Shown: in pieces, positions 6,786 through 15,356 of the stretch
Layout of the letters: every line of letters begins with the position of its first letter
Position numbering within the stretch: the stretch's first letter is position 1
Origin: JBOFDK01 sp051656485
GTDB lineage: Bacteria; Bacillota; Clostridia; Lachnospirales; Cellulosilyticaceae
Assembly (NCBI GenBank): GCA_051656485.1
Contig: JBOGBZ010000052.1
Span: 1-22,155, forward strand
DNA length: 22,155 nt
Reading direction: 5' to 3'
Notes under the pieces: model-generated
Told to the model about the DNA's origin: nothing
The model's database searches: none
The model's input: only the letters and a program-made list of their open reading frames with translations
Program-made: the position numbers and the translations under genes

Positions 6786-8984
6786 ATGAAATTACGTCAA
6801 AAGTTAGCTATGGTTATGGCTGCTGCTATGATCGTTACAGCTATTCCTGTAACAACAATGGCTGCATCTACAAACAAATTCAACAAAACAGTATCAATTG
6901 TAAAGGATTCTGTACTTAATGCTGCAACAGGTCTTGCATTAGAGTTCACAATCGACAAACTTGTTGATGTTGCAAATGATCCACAAGCAAATGCTGTAAA
7001 CCGCACATTCTTCATCAAATCTAAAGATTTCGAATTCGATGCATACCCAGCTTATACAGATGGAGATGATTTTGCATTTACAGTATCAGAAGATAAGAAA
7101 CAATTAAAAGTTGTTATCAAAAAAGCTGCTTTCACAACTGCTACAACACTTTCTGTTCCAGTTTTAGGTACAGTAAAAGGTGAAGCTCCAACACTTACAG
7201 TAGATGGATATGATTCAGTAGTTAATTCTGGTGAATACATCATCGGTAAAGGTGAAGCTGTAACAGATAAAGCTTTAAAAGCTACAGCAGGAGATAAAGG
7301 TAAAATTTCTATCGATGGATACGGTGAGCTTGGCGAAATCCTAATCGACGAAGTAGTAGCAGGTGCTGCAGAAGCACAAACAATTACAATCGAATTACCA
7401 AGAAGATCAGAAGTTATCTTCACAGGTGAAGCTGTAACTGTAAAAGGTGATAGAGGTCTTGATGGAGAACTTGTTAATGCAGCTGGTCAAACAGTAAGCT
7501 CAGTAGCTGTAACACCAGTACTTGTAGCAGATAAAGGTGATAGAGTATTAGAAATTACATTACCAGCATTCTCAGAAGATGCTACAAGAGGTGCTGTAAA
7601 ACTTACAGGTATCAAAGTAGAGCCTAAAGATCAAAGAAAAGATTGTAAAGAAGGTGAAGTAAGTGTAACAGTTAAGTCTGAAAAAATGGCTGATACTACA
7701 CTTAAAGTAGCTGATATCCTTGCTTCAGGAATCTCTGTTACAACAACAAAAGATTTCGCTATCGAAGCTGGTAGAGAAGAAAAAGAATTAGAAATCACAA
7801 TCAAAGAAAACTCAATCGATACAATCTCAGCTAAGAGAGATTTATATGTAAATATCGAAGGAGCTAAATTCATCGAAGTAGTTGAAGGTGATGATTACGC
7901 TGTTGCTGAAATTAAAGATGGCGAATTAATTATCGAAACAAAAGATAGTGTAAATGATACTACAATCGATGAAATCAAAGTAAAAGTTAAAGTTCATGCT
8001 ACAGCTGGTACAGCAGGCGATATCGAGTTATCATTCGAGTCTAAAGACTTAGAAGAAGAAGTAACACATACAGCTGGTAAAGTAACAGCTCCATTTACTG
8101 TAGATGCTAAAGGTATGACAGTAAAAGTTGGTCAACAAGGTCAAATCGATAAAGATACAGAAATCGTAATCACAGAAGCAGAAGCTGGTAAATTTGTAGA
8201 AGGTAGCAAAATCATCCTTGATCTTGGTACAAAATACAACCTTGATATCGTAGCTGCTGATGTAGAAGTAGATGGAGATCTTGAGGTTAAGACAAAAATT
8301 GTTGATGAAACATTAGAAATCACAATCAAAGAAGAGTCATTAAAAGATGAGCCTTCAGTAATCACAATCAAAAACATCGAAGTAGATGTAGATAGAACTG
8401 TACCACAAGGTACATTCAATGCAACACTTCGTGGTAATGCTGTATGTTCAGTAATTGATGAAAGAGAAGTTGATGAAGATGCAACAGTAGATGAAGATGA
8501 AATCATCGTAGAGCATGTTGATGGTATCAAACTTGAAAAATTCATCACAGTAGGAACAAAAAACACAGAAGATCTTGAAAATATCACAAGCGTTGTTAAA
8601 GTAACAGCTAATGCTACAGCATACGTTAAAGATGGTGTAGAAGTTGCTATCGAAGATGCTGGTTTAGTAGCAGTTCTTAACGCTGACAACAGAATGATGG
8701 CTCCACTTCGTCTTGTAGGCGATGTATTTGGCGCTAAATACACATGGGCTCATAACGAAGCTGGTGCAATGGTTGTAACATTCTTCAAAGGTGACACAAC
8801 TGTACAATTCGTAGCAGGTCAAAAATCAATGAACAAAAACGGTATCGTAATTGGTATGGATACAGCTCCATACATCAACGAAGCTGGTTACACAATGGTT
8901 CCAGTTCGTGCACTTGCTGATTCACTTGGAGTAGACGTTGAGTGGGCTCCAGAAACAAACACAGCTACATTCACAAACAAATAA
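6786..8984 (+). CDS. S-layer-like secreted protein with C-terminal copper-amine-oxidase-N-like domain (paralog 2)
   Basis: A 732-residue paralog of the protein at 3245-5347. The signal peptide (MKLRQKLAMVMAAAMIVTAI, cleavage probably after TTMAA) and the body align almost throughout, for example the shared FNKT-SIVKDSVL, GYDS-VNSGEYIIG, KVEPKD-RKDC and TVDAKGMTVKVG blocks. Two cysteines (287, 554) match those of paralog 1. Differences are an acidic insert after Cys554 (about 556-575, rich in Asp and Glu) and a more divergent C-terminal copper-amine-oxidase-N-like domain (about 610-732, with MMAPLRLVGDVFGAKYTW and MVPVRALADSLGVDVEW). Synonymous positions differ widely, so the duplication is not recent. 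AAAGGGGG precedes the ATG. A strong promoter and terminator bracket the gene. Which paralog dominates the surface cannot be read from sequence. Confidence 0.85.
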   Translation: MKLRQKLAMVMAAAMIVTAIPVTTMAASTNKFNKTVSIVKDSVLNAATGLALEFTIDKLVDVANDPQANAVNRTFFIKSKDFEFDAYPAYTDGDDFAFTVSEDKKQLKVVIKKAAFTTATTLSVPVLGTVKGEAPTLTVDGYDSVVNSGEYIIGKGEAVTDKALKATAGDKGKISIDGYGELGEILIDEVVAGAAEAQTITIELPRRSEVIFTGEAVTVKGDRGLDGELVNAAGQTVSSVAVTPVLVADKGDRVLEITLPAFSEDATRGAVKLTGIKVEPKDQRKDCKEGEVSVTVKSEKMADTTLKVADILASGISVTTTKDFAIEAGREEKELEITIKENSIDTISAKRDLYVNIEGAKFIEVVEGDDYAVAEIKDGELIIETKDSVNDTTIDEIKVKVKVHATAGTAGDIELSFESKDLEEEVTHTAGKVTAPFTVDAKGMTVKVGQQGQIDKDTEIVITEAEAGKFVEGSKIILDLGTKYNLDIVAADVEVDGDLEVKTKIVDETLEITIKEESLKDEPSVITIKNIEVDVDRTVPQGTFNATLRGNAVCSVIDEREVDEDATVDEDEIIVEHVDGIKLEKFITVGTKNTEDLENITSVVKVTANATAYVKDGVEVAIEDAGLVAVLNADNRMMAPLRLVGDVFGAKYTWAHNEAGAMVVTFFKGDTTVQFVAGQKSMNKNGIVIGMDTAPYINEAGYTMVPVRALADSLGVDVEWAPETNTATFTNK

Positions 8985-9011
8985 TAAGTGATTTATCACC
9001 TATTAGTATAG

Positions 9012-9043
9012 AAAAGGCAATCTCTTAGGAGATTGCCTTTTTT
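9012..9043 (+). terminator. Rho-independent terminator after S-layer paralog 2
   Basis: A perfect 13-bp stem (AAAAGGCAATCTC at 9012-9024 with GAGATTGCCTTTT at 9029-9041) has a TTAG loop and six T at its end. It separates the paralog from the oxidoreductase gene at 9077. I see no convincing promoter between them, so the oxidoreductase may depend partly on read-through. Confidence 0.92.
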
Positions 9044-9076
9044 GACCAAAAAATTGGCCAAGGAGATAAGGTAAAA

Positions 9077-10939
9077 ATGATAAAGAAAGCTGTATTTAGA
9101 AAGCTAGTAAGTGTATTAGTAGCGTTGCTTGTATTTGTGCCAACCATTCAAGTAAGTGCCGCACCTGTACAACCTAAGTGGCCGTATTATGATGTGATTG
9201 TCATAGGGTCAGATCCTGAAGGGATAGCAGCAGCAGTATCGAGTGCGCGTAATGGTATGAAGACATTACTTGTAGACAAGCGTACTAAGGTAGGAGGGTT
9301 ATTTACCTTAGGAGGGCTCAATTCGCTAGATATGAATTACGGACCTAATAGAGTGCTTTTGACTCAAGGCATATTCAAAGAATTCTTTGATGCATTAGAT
9401 CCTATCAATCCTACAGGAGACTTCTGGGGGAAGAGAGATTCTTTTGATGTGGAGCAAGCGGAGCGTATTTTTTTAGATATGTTGCAAAGGGAGCCGAATA
9501 TTACGATGATGCTTGGGGTGGAGAGTATCCAACCACTTGTAGAAGGGGATCGCATAAGTGGCGTCAATGTGCTGAGTAAAGGACGTATGCAACGTTTTGT
9601 GGCAGGAGCATATATCGATGCGACACAAGATGCAGATATAGCTGCCATGGCAGGTGTGCCTTTCTGGGTGGGAGGTCAAGATATCAATGAGCCTCAGCAG
9701 ATACAGGCTATCACTCAAGTATTTAAGATGGAAAATGTAGACTGGGATGTGCTTACTACAGCTATTCGTAATAATAGAGAACTTTACAAAGCAGACTGTA
9801 ATCGCTACTCAGCATGGGGATTCTTGGAACAAATGCGAGGATACAGTGCTGTTCATCCAAATGTAAAAGTGAGAGGATTAAATATAGGGCTACAAGATGA
9901 TGGGTCTGTACTTATCAATGCCATGCAAATGATAGGCTACGATCCGTTGGATAAGAAAGCTTTGGCAGAAGCTAAGCGTGTGGCAAGTATTGAGACAAAA
10001 TACATCGCACAGTATATCGCTCAGCATATACCAGGCTTTGAGAATGCTACTTTTGGTGGCGTGACAGAAGAGTTCTATGTACGGGAGTCTCGCCATATCG
10101 AATCAGAGTATACACTAACTATTAGTGATATGATGAAACACAAAGACTTTGAAGATAAAATTGCGTGGGGAAGCTATCCCGTAGATATACAGACCACAGA
10201 TGTAAGTAACTGGGGGTACGTCATAGGAGATCCAGTTGCTTATAGTGTGCCATTTAGAAGTATCGTACCTAAGAAGATAGATAACCTTCTCGTAGCTAGT
10301 CGTAGTGCAGGCTACTCAAGTATAGGATTTGGAAGTGTACGCGTCGTACCTATCGGCATGTGTGTGGCAGAGGCGGCTGGCGTTGCAGCAGCTTATTCAG
10401 TGACGACAGGCATGAACTTTAGAGAGATTGCTTATAATGCGGATGCTATGCAATTCATACAGCAAGTGCTACGTAGACAGGGGGCTTATCTAGATGATCT
10501 TTATGTGCCTTATCATTATGAAGGACACTGGGCAGAGGAGGGCATTGACTTCTGTTATGAGTTAGGACTTATTATCGGAAGCTATGATAATAATATTAAG
10601 TTAGAAGAAGCGGTGACAGAGCAAAGCTTTTACGATACATTGAAGCTTGCAGCAAAGCGTTCCAAGATGCCATTGGTGTTGGAAGACAAAGTGATGAGTG
10701 AAGAGAGTATGCGTTTTACTCAAATTGTGGATCTGCTGTGGGAAATACTGCAGTTAGATCAGGTAAATGTGGATAAAGATGTATACTTGCTTCAGCAAGG
10801 TATCTTGACAGATAGACTTTATATGGAACTTAGTAAGTCGCCATATGTGACACGTGGAATGATGTATGAGATTATCTATCGTGTCTACCTCTATACAAAT
10901 GAAAAAGCGGTTCCTCCTAGTGAGGAATCGCTTTTTTAG
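9077..10939 (+). CDS. Secreted FAD-dependent oxidoreductase with SLH-like C-terminal tail
   Basis: A 620-residue protein. The signal peptide (MIKKAVFRKLVSVLVALLVF, cleavage after VSA-A near 29) is followed by an FAD-binding Rossmann fold (about 38-75: YDVIVIGSDPEGIAAAV, then KTLLVDKRTKVGG). The GxGxxG motif reads GSDPEG (44-49), with Asp at the second glycine position. The body to about 460 matches the FAD_oxidored style (GAYIDATQDADIAAMAGV; RESRHIESEYTL; a closing VRVVPIGMCVAEAAGVAAA). No classical membrane anchor is seen. The last ~140 residues resemble degenerate SLH motifs: about 481-526 (EGHWAEEGIDFCYELGLIIG, VTEQSFYDTLKLA) and 570-607 (LLQQGILTDRLYM, YVTRGMMYEIIYRVY). The substrate is unknown. 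The start is supported by AAGGAGATAAGG just upstream. The last 12 codons are encoded by a terminator hairpin. Confidence 0.85.
   Translation: MIKKAVFRKLVSVLVALLVFVPTIQVSAAPVQPKWPYYDVIVIGSDPEGIAAAVSSARNGMKTLLVDKRTKVGGLFTLGGLNSLDMNYGPNRVLLTQGIFKEFFDALDPINPTGDFWGKRDSFDVEQAERIFLDMLQREPNITMMLGVESIQPLVEGDRISGVNVLSKGRMQRFVAGAYIDATQDADIAAMAGVPFWVGGQDINEPQQIQAITQVFKMENVDWDVLTTAIRNNRELYKADCNRYSAWGFLEQMRGYSAVHPNVKVRGLNIGLQDDGSVLINAMQMIGYDPLDKKALAEAKRVASIETKYIAQYIAQHIPGFENATFGGVTEEFYVRESRHIESEYTLTISDMMKHKDFEDKIAWGSYPVDIQTTDVSNWGYVIGDPVAYSVPFRSIVPKKIDNLLVASRSAGYSSIGFGSVRVVPIGMCVAEAAGVAAAYSVTTGMNFREIAYNADAMQFIQQVLRRQGAYLDDLYVPYHYEGHWAEEGIDFCYELGLIIGSYDNNIKLEEAVTEQSFYDTLKLAAKRSKMPLVLEDKVMSEESMRFTQIVDLLWEILQLDQVNVDKDVYLLQQGILTDRLYMELSKSPYVTRGMMYEIIYRVYLYTNEKAVPPSEESLF
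10902..10937. terminator. Bidirectional terminator shared by convergent genes
   Basis: A 15-bp stem (10902-10916 with 10922-10936, one G-T pair, 5-base loop) has AAAAA on the left and TTTTTT on the right, so it can end transcripts from either strand. It lies inside the last codons of the oxidoreductase gene and immediately follows the stop codon of the minus-strand sugar transferase gene. Confidence 0.85.
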
Positions 10940-12333
10940 TACGCATTTTTATTGATGAAGCCTTTGAAGATAGTGAGGAGGATGATACGCAAGTCGAAGC
11001 CAAAGGTCCAATTTTCTATGTAGTATAAGTCGTGCTGGATACGCCCTTCGATAGAGGTATCACCGCGGAAACCGTTGACCTGTGCCCAGCCTGTGATGCC
11101 GGGGCGAACTTGGTGCTTGATCATATAGCGAGGAATAGACTCCTTAAATTGATCGACGAAGAAAGGTCTTTCAGGTCTAGGTCCTACGATGGACATATCT
11201 CCTTTTAAGACGTTGAAGAACTGTGGCAGTTCATCAATGCTTGTCTTACGCATAAAGGTTCCCCATTTGGTCTTGCGTGGATCATTTTTGGTAGTCCATT
11301 TATCTTTTTCTTCAGAATCGGTCTGTACACGCATAGAACGGAATTTATACATATAAAAATTCTTGCGATTGAGTCCTACTCTTTCTTGCTTAAAGATGAT
11401 TGGTCCAGGTGAAGTAAACTTTGTCATAAGTGCGGCAAAGAGTAAGATAGGACTGGTAAGGAGAATGGCAATAAATGCAAAAGCAATGTCGAAGCTTCGT
11501 TTGGTCAAACTTTTAAAGATATTATCTAGAGGAACATGGCGGATGTCAATGACAGGTAGTCCGTCTAAATCATCCATATAAGGTTTGGCGGGAATATACT
11601 GATGATAGTAGGGAATAATCTGCGTTTTGATTCCGGATTTTTCACATATGTCAAGGACTTGTCCTAGCTCTTGAAGATTATCACCGGCAAGACCTATGAT
11701 GACCATATCTAAAGATTTGTTTTCTAAAATTTCTTCGATATTTTGCAGTGTTCCTAGTATAGGTACATCTAGAAAATGAGTCTGATTAGATACTTGCGTT
11801 TCTAGGATGCCTATTAGGCTATAGCCCCATTGGGGATTTTTACGTACCTTATTGATAAAGTGTGTGCTGCTCTCAGTGGTTCCTAGGAGAAGGCAGTGCC
11901 TTTGATTGTAGCCTAGGCGTCTGTATTTTTTGAGAATCAATCGAATGCAAAGTCGACTACCTACAGTAAGGAAAAGATTAATGATGAAGAACAAGATCAA
12001 AGCAAGCCTAGAGAAGTTTACTAGCTTAAAGATAAAGAGACCCATCATAAGAAGAATGGTAGCTAAGATATTCGTCTTTAAGATAGCGCTTATTTCGATA
12101 TGTAAAGGTTTGGTGCGCCTAGCACTATAGAGGTCAAAGATATGATAGATAATAAAATAGACAGGTATAAGTGCTGCAAGACTTTTTATAAGTTCCTCTT
12201 GGCTTAGTGCTAGATTACCACCACTAAGTATGTAAAATCGAATATAGTGAGCTAAGACAAAAGAAAATGCGACGAAGAATAAATCTAAGAATACTTGACA
12301 TTTATTCAAATACTTTTGGTTTTCGCGAATCAT
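10936..12333 (-). CDS. Undecaprenyl-phosphate sugar-1-phosphate transferase (polyprenyl glycosylphosphotransferase)
   Basis: A 465-residue protein, the usual length for WcaJ/CpsE-like initiating enzymes, which move a sugar-1-phosphate from a UDP-sugar to undecaprenyl phosphate at the inner face of the membrane. Four N-terminal membrane segments lie at about 15-35, 51-69, 86-105 and 109-128. A Rossmann-like CoA-binding-type domain spans about 142-255, then a fifth membrane or re-entrant helix at 281-305. The catalytic domain contains KFRSMR (330-335), SIDELPQ (366-371, with the Asp-Glu pair), GPRPERP (384-390) and RPGITGWAQV (410-419), so all key motifs are present. Which sugar is used cannot be read from sequence. 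The start has AAAGGAG 7 bases upstream. It diverges from the glycan operon at 12511 and overlaps the oxidoreductase gene by 4 bases at its end. Confidence 0.93.
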   Translation of the reverse strand: MIRENQKYLNKCQVFLDLFFVAFSFVLAHYIRFYILSGGNLALSQEELIKSLAALIPVYFIIYHIFDLYSARRTKPLHIEISAILKTNILATILLMMGLFIFKLVNFSRLALILFFIINLFLTVGSRLCIRLILKKYRRLGYNQRHCLLLGTTESSTHFINKVRKNPQWGYSLIGILETQVSNQTHFLDVPILGTLQNIEEILENKSLDMVIIGLAGDNLQELGQVLDICEKSGIKTQIIPYYHQYIPAKPYMDDLDGLPVIDIRHVPLDNIFKSLTKRSFDIAFAFIAILLTSPILLFAALMTKFTSPGPIIFKQERVGLNRKNFYMYKFRSMRVQTDSEEKDKWTTKNDPRKTKWGTFMRKTSIDELPQFFNVLKGDMSIVGPRPERPFFVDQFKESIPRYMIKHQVRPGITGWAQVNGFRGDTSIEGRIQHDLYYIENWTFGFDLRIILLTIFKGFINKNAY

Positions 12334-12363
12334 GATATTACTCCTTTTAGTAAAGTTACTTTT

Positions 12364-12392
12364 ATTATACTATAATTTGCATCGCATAACAA
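12364..12392 (-). promoter_or_regulatory. Promoter of the sugar transferase gene
   Basis: On the minus strand, TTGTTA (complement of 12387-12392) and TATAAT (complement of 12364-12369) are 17 bases apart. The predicted start of transcription is some 25 bases before the ATG at 12333. Confidence 0.6.
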
Positions 12393-12471
12393 AAAGTACA
12401 TAAGTGTAATGAAGATGTAATATTTTACAAGGGGATAAATGGGGGAATTGTGTCAAAAAAAGAATAAGTTA

Positions 12472-12480
12472 TGCTATAAT
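12472..12480 (+). promoter_or_regulatory. Extended -10 promoter of the glycan operon
   Basis: TGCTATAAT (12472-12480) is a full extended -10 element. The -35 region is poor (a TTGTGT lies 21 bases away), which extended -10 promoters tolerate. Transcription would start near 12487. This is downstream of the ATG at 12439 and so favours the ATG at 12511 as the start of the first gene. Confidence 0.6.
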
Positions 12481-12510
12481 ACAAGAAAAAGAGTTGATCA
12501 GAGGTGTTTC

Positions 12511-14406
12511 ATGATAGAAAAAGAAAAGCAACAACAAGGAGGGTATGGACTGAAGTTTAGATGGCTTATGTTTATACCTGTAATGATAATGGTAGGCATT
12601 GTACCACTTATTGTGAGGTTAGTGAAGACAGATATACCCGATGAGCGTATCCTTTATCTCACGAATAATAATTTAGATCTATTTTCACAAGCTAAGAGTA
12701 GCATTATTATGGCATTAGTAGGGATGATGCTTCTTTTTGCGTTTTTGGGATTGCAAAAAAAAGATCTTAAGAAAGATCGTGTATCGCTGTGGATTTATGG
12801 AAGTGCAATGCTCTTTTGTATAATGACACTTATAGCGACATTTATATCAGAATATGACTTTGTAGCTAAGTGGGGACTGCCTAACCGTGCAGAAGGGGGC
12901 TATATGCTTGTATGCTATATCCTTATGATGCTTTATACGTATTGGGTGATACGACAGGGGAAGGACTATAGGTATATCGTGATACCACTAGGAATAGTAG
13001 CACTTCTGGTGAGCATGATTGGCTTTATGCAATACATAGGGAAAGACCCATTTTTGACAGAATTTATGAAACAAATGATTATACCAGAGCACTATGTAGA
13101 AGACCGAGCGGGGCTTCAGAATATCCATGAAGCTAAGCACGTCTATGGAACGATGTTTCACTATAACTATGTAGGGAGTTTTACAGCACTTGTAATCCCT
13201 TTGTTTGTGACGATGGCATGCTTTGTAAAAGGGTATAAAAAGAAGATTGCTTGTGGGTGTATTACGATTTGTAGCGGTATCTTATTGTTTGCAAGTACAT
13301 CAAGAGCAGGACTTATAGGTGTGGTATGTGCAGGTGTTGTCTTTTGTATCGTATTTGGACGTAGTATGCTGAGACAATGGAAGGCGCTCGTTGGTGTGAT
13401 TATAGTAGGGATACTACTGGTAGTAGGCCTAGATCAAGTGACAGAAGGGGCTATATTCGGGAGAATTCCAGCCCTTGTACAAGACATTGTAAGTATTATG
13501 AAGCCGTCAGATGAAGTGGTGGATTATAAGACTATCCTACCTATCAAGAATATTACACATGAGAATGGTAGTATGACAGTGCATATGCAAGAGCAAAGTC
13601 TTACTATTGCTAATGATGGTGAGAAACTTGTCTTTACAGATCAAAATGGTGAGAAGATACAGTACATCTACATGGCGCTGAGCCCAGATAACATTTCTTA
13701 TTTTACACAAGATCCTAGGTTTGAGGCATATAAGATTGTGATAGGCAACCAAGAAGGGACACTTTATGGAAAGCTTATGTATAACAACATGTATCTAACA
13801 AGTATAAGTATCGAAGAAGAAGTGCATCTTGTAGATCATTTTACCAAAGAATCGATACCATTCGAAGAGCCTGAAAGTATAGGATTTAAAGGCAAAGAAA
13901 AGTTAGGTTCCTCTAGAGGCTATATATGGTCTAGAAGTTTGCCAATGCTCAAGGATACTTGGCTCGTGGGCTATGGTCCAGATACCTATGGTTTTGCATT
14001 TCCACAGAATGATCTATTAGGCAAGTGGTATGCTTATGAAAATCCTAATATGGTTGTAGACAAAGTGCATAATCTTTATTTACAAATAGCTATCCAAGAA
14101 GGTGGCGTAGCACTTATAGCCTTCTTGGTATTGGTAGGAGTCTATTTGATACAAAGTATGAGACTCTATGCCTTCAAGAAAACATACGATGAGAAGTCTA
14201 TTAGTGGTATAGCCTTTATGCTTGCAGTAGTAGGCTATTTAGGCGCAGGGATGTTCAATGACTCAGTAGTATCGGTGGCACCTATCTTCTGGGTACTATT
14301 AGGCGCAGGGATGGCTGTGAATTATATCGTTCATCAAGAGCGTATCACGGCTATGAAGAATAGCCCTCATGGTGTTATTGATATGAAGACCAAGAAGCAT
14401 AGCTAA
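12511..14406 (+). CDS. O-antigen-ligase/polymerase-like membrane protein (Wzy_C family)
   Basis: Taking ATG 12511 gives 631 residues. An in-frame ATG at 12439 with AAGGGG would add 24, but the best promoter lies between the two. About a dozen hydrophobic segments are visible. The family signature STSRAGLIGV (about 261-270) and the later WSRSLPMLKDTWLVGYGPDT ... VHNLYLQIAIQEGG block (to about 530) match the O-antigen ligase/polymerase superfamily, which transfers a lipid-linked glycan to another glycan, lipid or protein on the outer face of the membrane. Unusually, about 135 polar residues (330-465), rich in beta-like strands, sit before the second signature and should face outside. It is the first gene of a plus-strand operon, 16 bases before rfbA. 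Polymerase or protein/wall ligase activity cannot be told apart from sequence. Confidence 0.82.
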   Translation: MIEKEKQQQGGYGLKFRWLMFIPVMIMVGIVPLIVRLVKTDIPDERILYLTNNNLDLFSQAKSSIIMALVGMMLLFAFLGLQKKDLKKDRVSLWIYGSAMLFCIMTLIATFISEYDFVAKWGLPNRAEGGYMLVCYILMMLYTYWVIRQGKDYRYIVIPLGIVALLVSMIGFMQYIGKDPFLTEFMKQMIIPEHYVEDRAGLQNIHEAKHVYGTMFHYNYVGSFTALVIPLFVTMACFVKGYKKKIACGCITICSGILLFASTSRAGLIGVVCAGVVFCIVFGRSMLRQWKALVGVIIVGILLVVGLDQVTEGAIFGRIPALVQDIVSIMKPSDEVVDYKTILPIKNITHENGSMTVHMQEQSLTIANDGEKLVFTDQNGEKIQYIYMALSPDNISYFTQDPRFEAYKIVIGNQEGTLYGKLMYNNMYLTSISIEEEVHLVDHFTKESIPFEEPESIGFKGKEKLGSSRGYIWSRSLPMLKDTWLVGYGPDTYGFAFPQNDLLGKWYAYENPNMVVDKVHNLYLQIAIQEGGVALIAFLVLVGVYLIQSMRLYAFKKTYDEKSISGIAFMLAVVGYLGAGMFNDSVVSVAPIFWVLLGAGMAVNYIVHQERITAMKNSPHGVIDMKTKKHS

Positions 14407-14422
14407 TACAAAGGAGAGAGTT

Positions 14423-15286
14423 ATGAAAGGGATTATACTAGCAGGGGGAAGCGGCACAAGGCTTTACCCTATTACAAAAGCAGTATCGAAGCAAATGCTT
14501 CCGATTTATGATAAACCAATGATTTACTACCCATTATCGACATTAATGCTAGCAGGCATTCGGGAAATACTTATTATCTCTACGCCTAGAGATTTGCCAG
14601 TATACGAGGAACTACTAGGTGATGGCAGAGATTTAGGTATGAGGCTAGAGTATGCAGTACAAGAAGAGCCGAAAGGCTTGGCGCAGGCATTTACTATAGG
14701 TGAAGCGTTTATAGGTGAGGACAAAGTAGCCTTAGTGCTAGGGGACAATATCTTCTATGGCACAGGCTTCACAGGAGCTTTACGTAGTGCGGCTACACTA
14801 GAGGAAGGTGCAGTCATATTTGGCTACAATGTGAGTGATCCTACAGCCTATGGTGTGGTAGCTTTTGATGAGGAGGGGAATGTGATCTCTATCGAAGAGA
14901 AACCACAGAAGCCGAAGTCAAACTATGCGGTGCCAGGTCTGTACTTCTATGACAACGACGTGGTGCAGATAGCGAAGGAAGTACAGCCTTCTGCTAGAGG
15001 TGAGCTAGAGATTACCTCTGTCCATGAAGCTTACCTCAAGAGAGGCAAGTTGAAGGTAGAACTCTTCGGACGAGGCATGGCGTGGCTAGATACAGGTACA
15101 TGTGAAGGTCTCACAGAAGCTAGCAGCTTTGTGCAGGCAGTGCAGAAGCGACAAGGCTTATACATAGCGTGTATCGAGGAGATAGCGTATAGACAAGATT
15201 GGATTAGTGCTGAAGAACTAGTGAAGCTTGCTGAGCCTATGGCGAAGACAGAGTATGGGCAGTATATGATAGGGTTAGTAAAGTAG
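14423..15286 (+). CDS. rfbA: Glucose-1-phosphate thymidylyltransferase
   Basis: A 287-residue cytoplasmic enzyme, the family's usual length, that makes dTDP-glucose from glucose-1-phosphate and dTTP, the first step toward dTDP-rhamnose and other dTDP-deoxysugars. The nucleotide-binding motif GGSGTRLYP (8-16) is followed by SKQMLPIYDKPMIYYPLSTL (22-41), LGDN with Asp108, EEKP (about 158-161) and the late GRGMAWLDTGT block, all intact. AAAGGAGAGAG precedes the ATG. It is the second gene of the glycan operon. No rfbB, rfbC or rfbD lies in the window, so the rest of the pathway must be elsewhere if a dTDP-deoxysugar is made. Confidence 0.95.
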   Translation: MKGIILAGGSGTRLYPITKAVSKQMLPIYDKPMIYYPLSTLMLAGIREILIISTPRDLPVYEELLGDGRDLGMRLEYAVQEEPKGLAQAFTIGEAFIGEDKVALVLGDNIFYGTGFTGALRSAATLEEGAVIFGYNVSDPTAYGVVAFDEEGNVISIEEKPQKPKSNYAVPGLYFYDNDVVQIAKEVQPSARGELEITSVHEAYLKRGKLKVELFGRGMAWLDTGTCEGLTEASSFVQAVQKRQGLYIACIEEIAYRQDWISAEELVKLAEPMAKTEYGQYMIGLVK

Positions 15287-15356
15287 AAAACAAAGTGCAC
15301 TAGATGGATAAAATAGAAAGTGTGTGAGAATATACCATAAAGAAGGTGGAAATGAA

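Noticed and set aside
8141..8743. 200-codon minus-strand open frame opposite S-layer paralog 2
   Set aside because: Its Ser/Thr/Ile-rich product mirrors the strong codon bias of the plus-strand gene, it has no ribosome site or family match, and similar shadows appear opposite paralog 1.
12439..12510. ATG 12439 as the start of the O-antigen-ligase-like gene
   Set aside because: A TGCTATAAT promoter lies between it and ATG 12511, so the transcript would probably begin after it. It does have an AAGGGG close by, so it is not fully excluded.
15324..15356. GTG 15324 as the start of the GT4 gene
   Set aside because: It lacks a ribosome site. ATG 15357 has one and begins the normal first beta strand of the fold.
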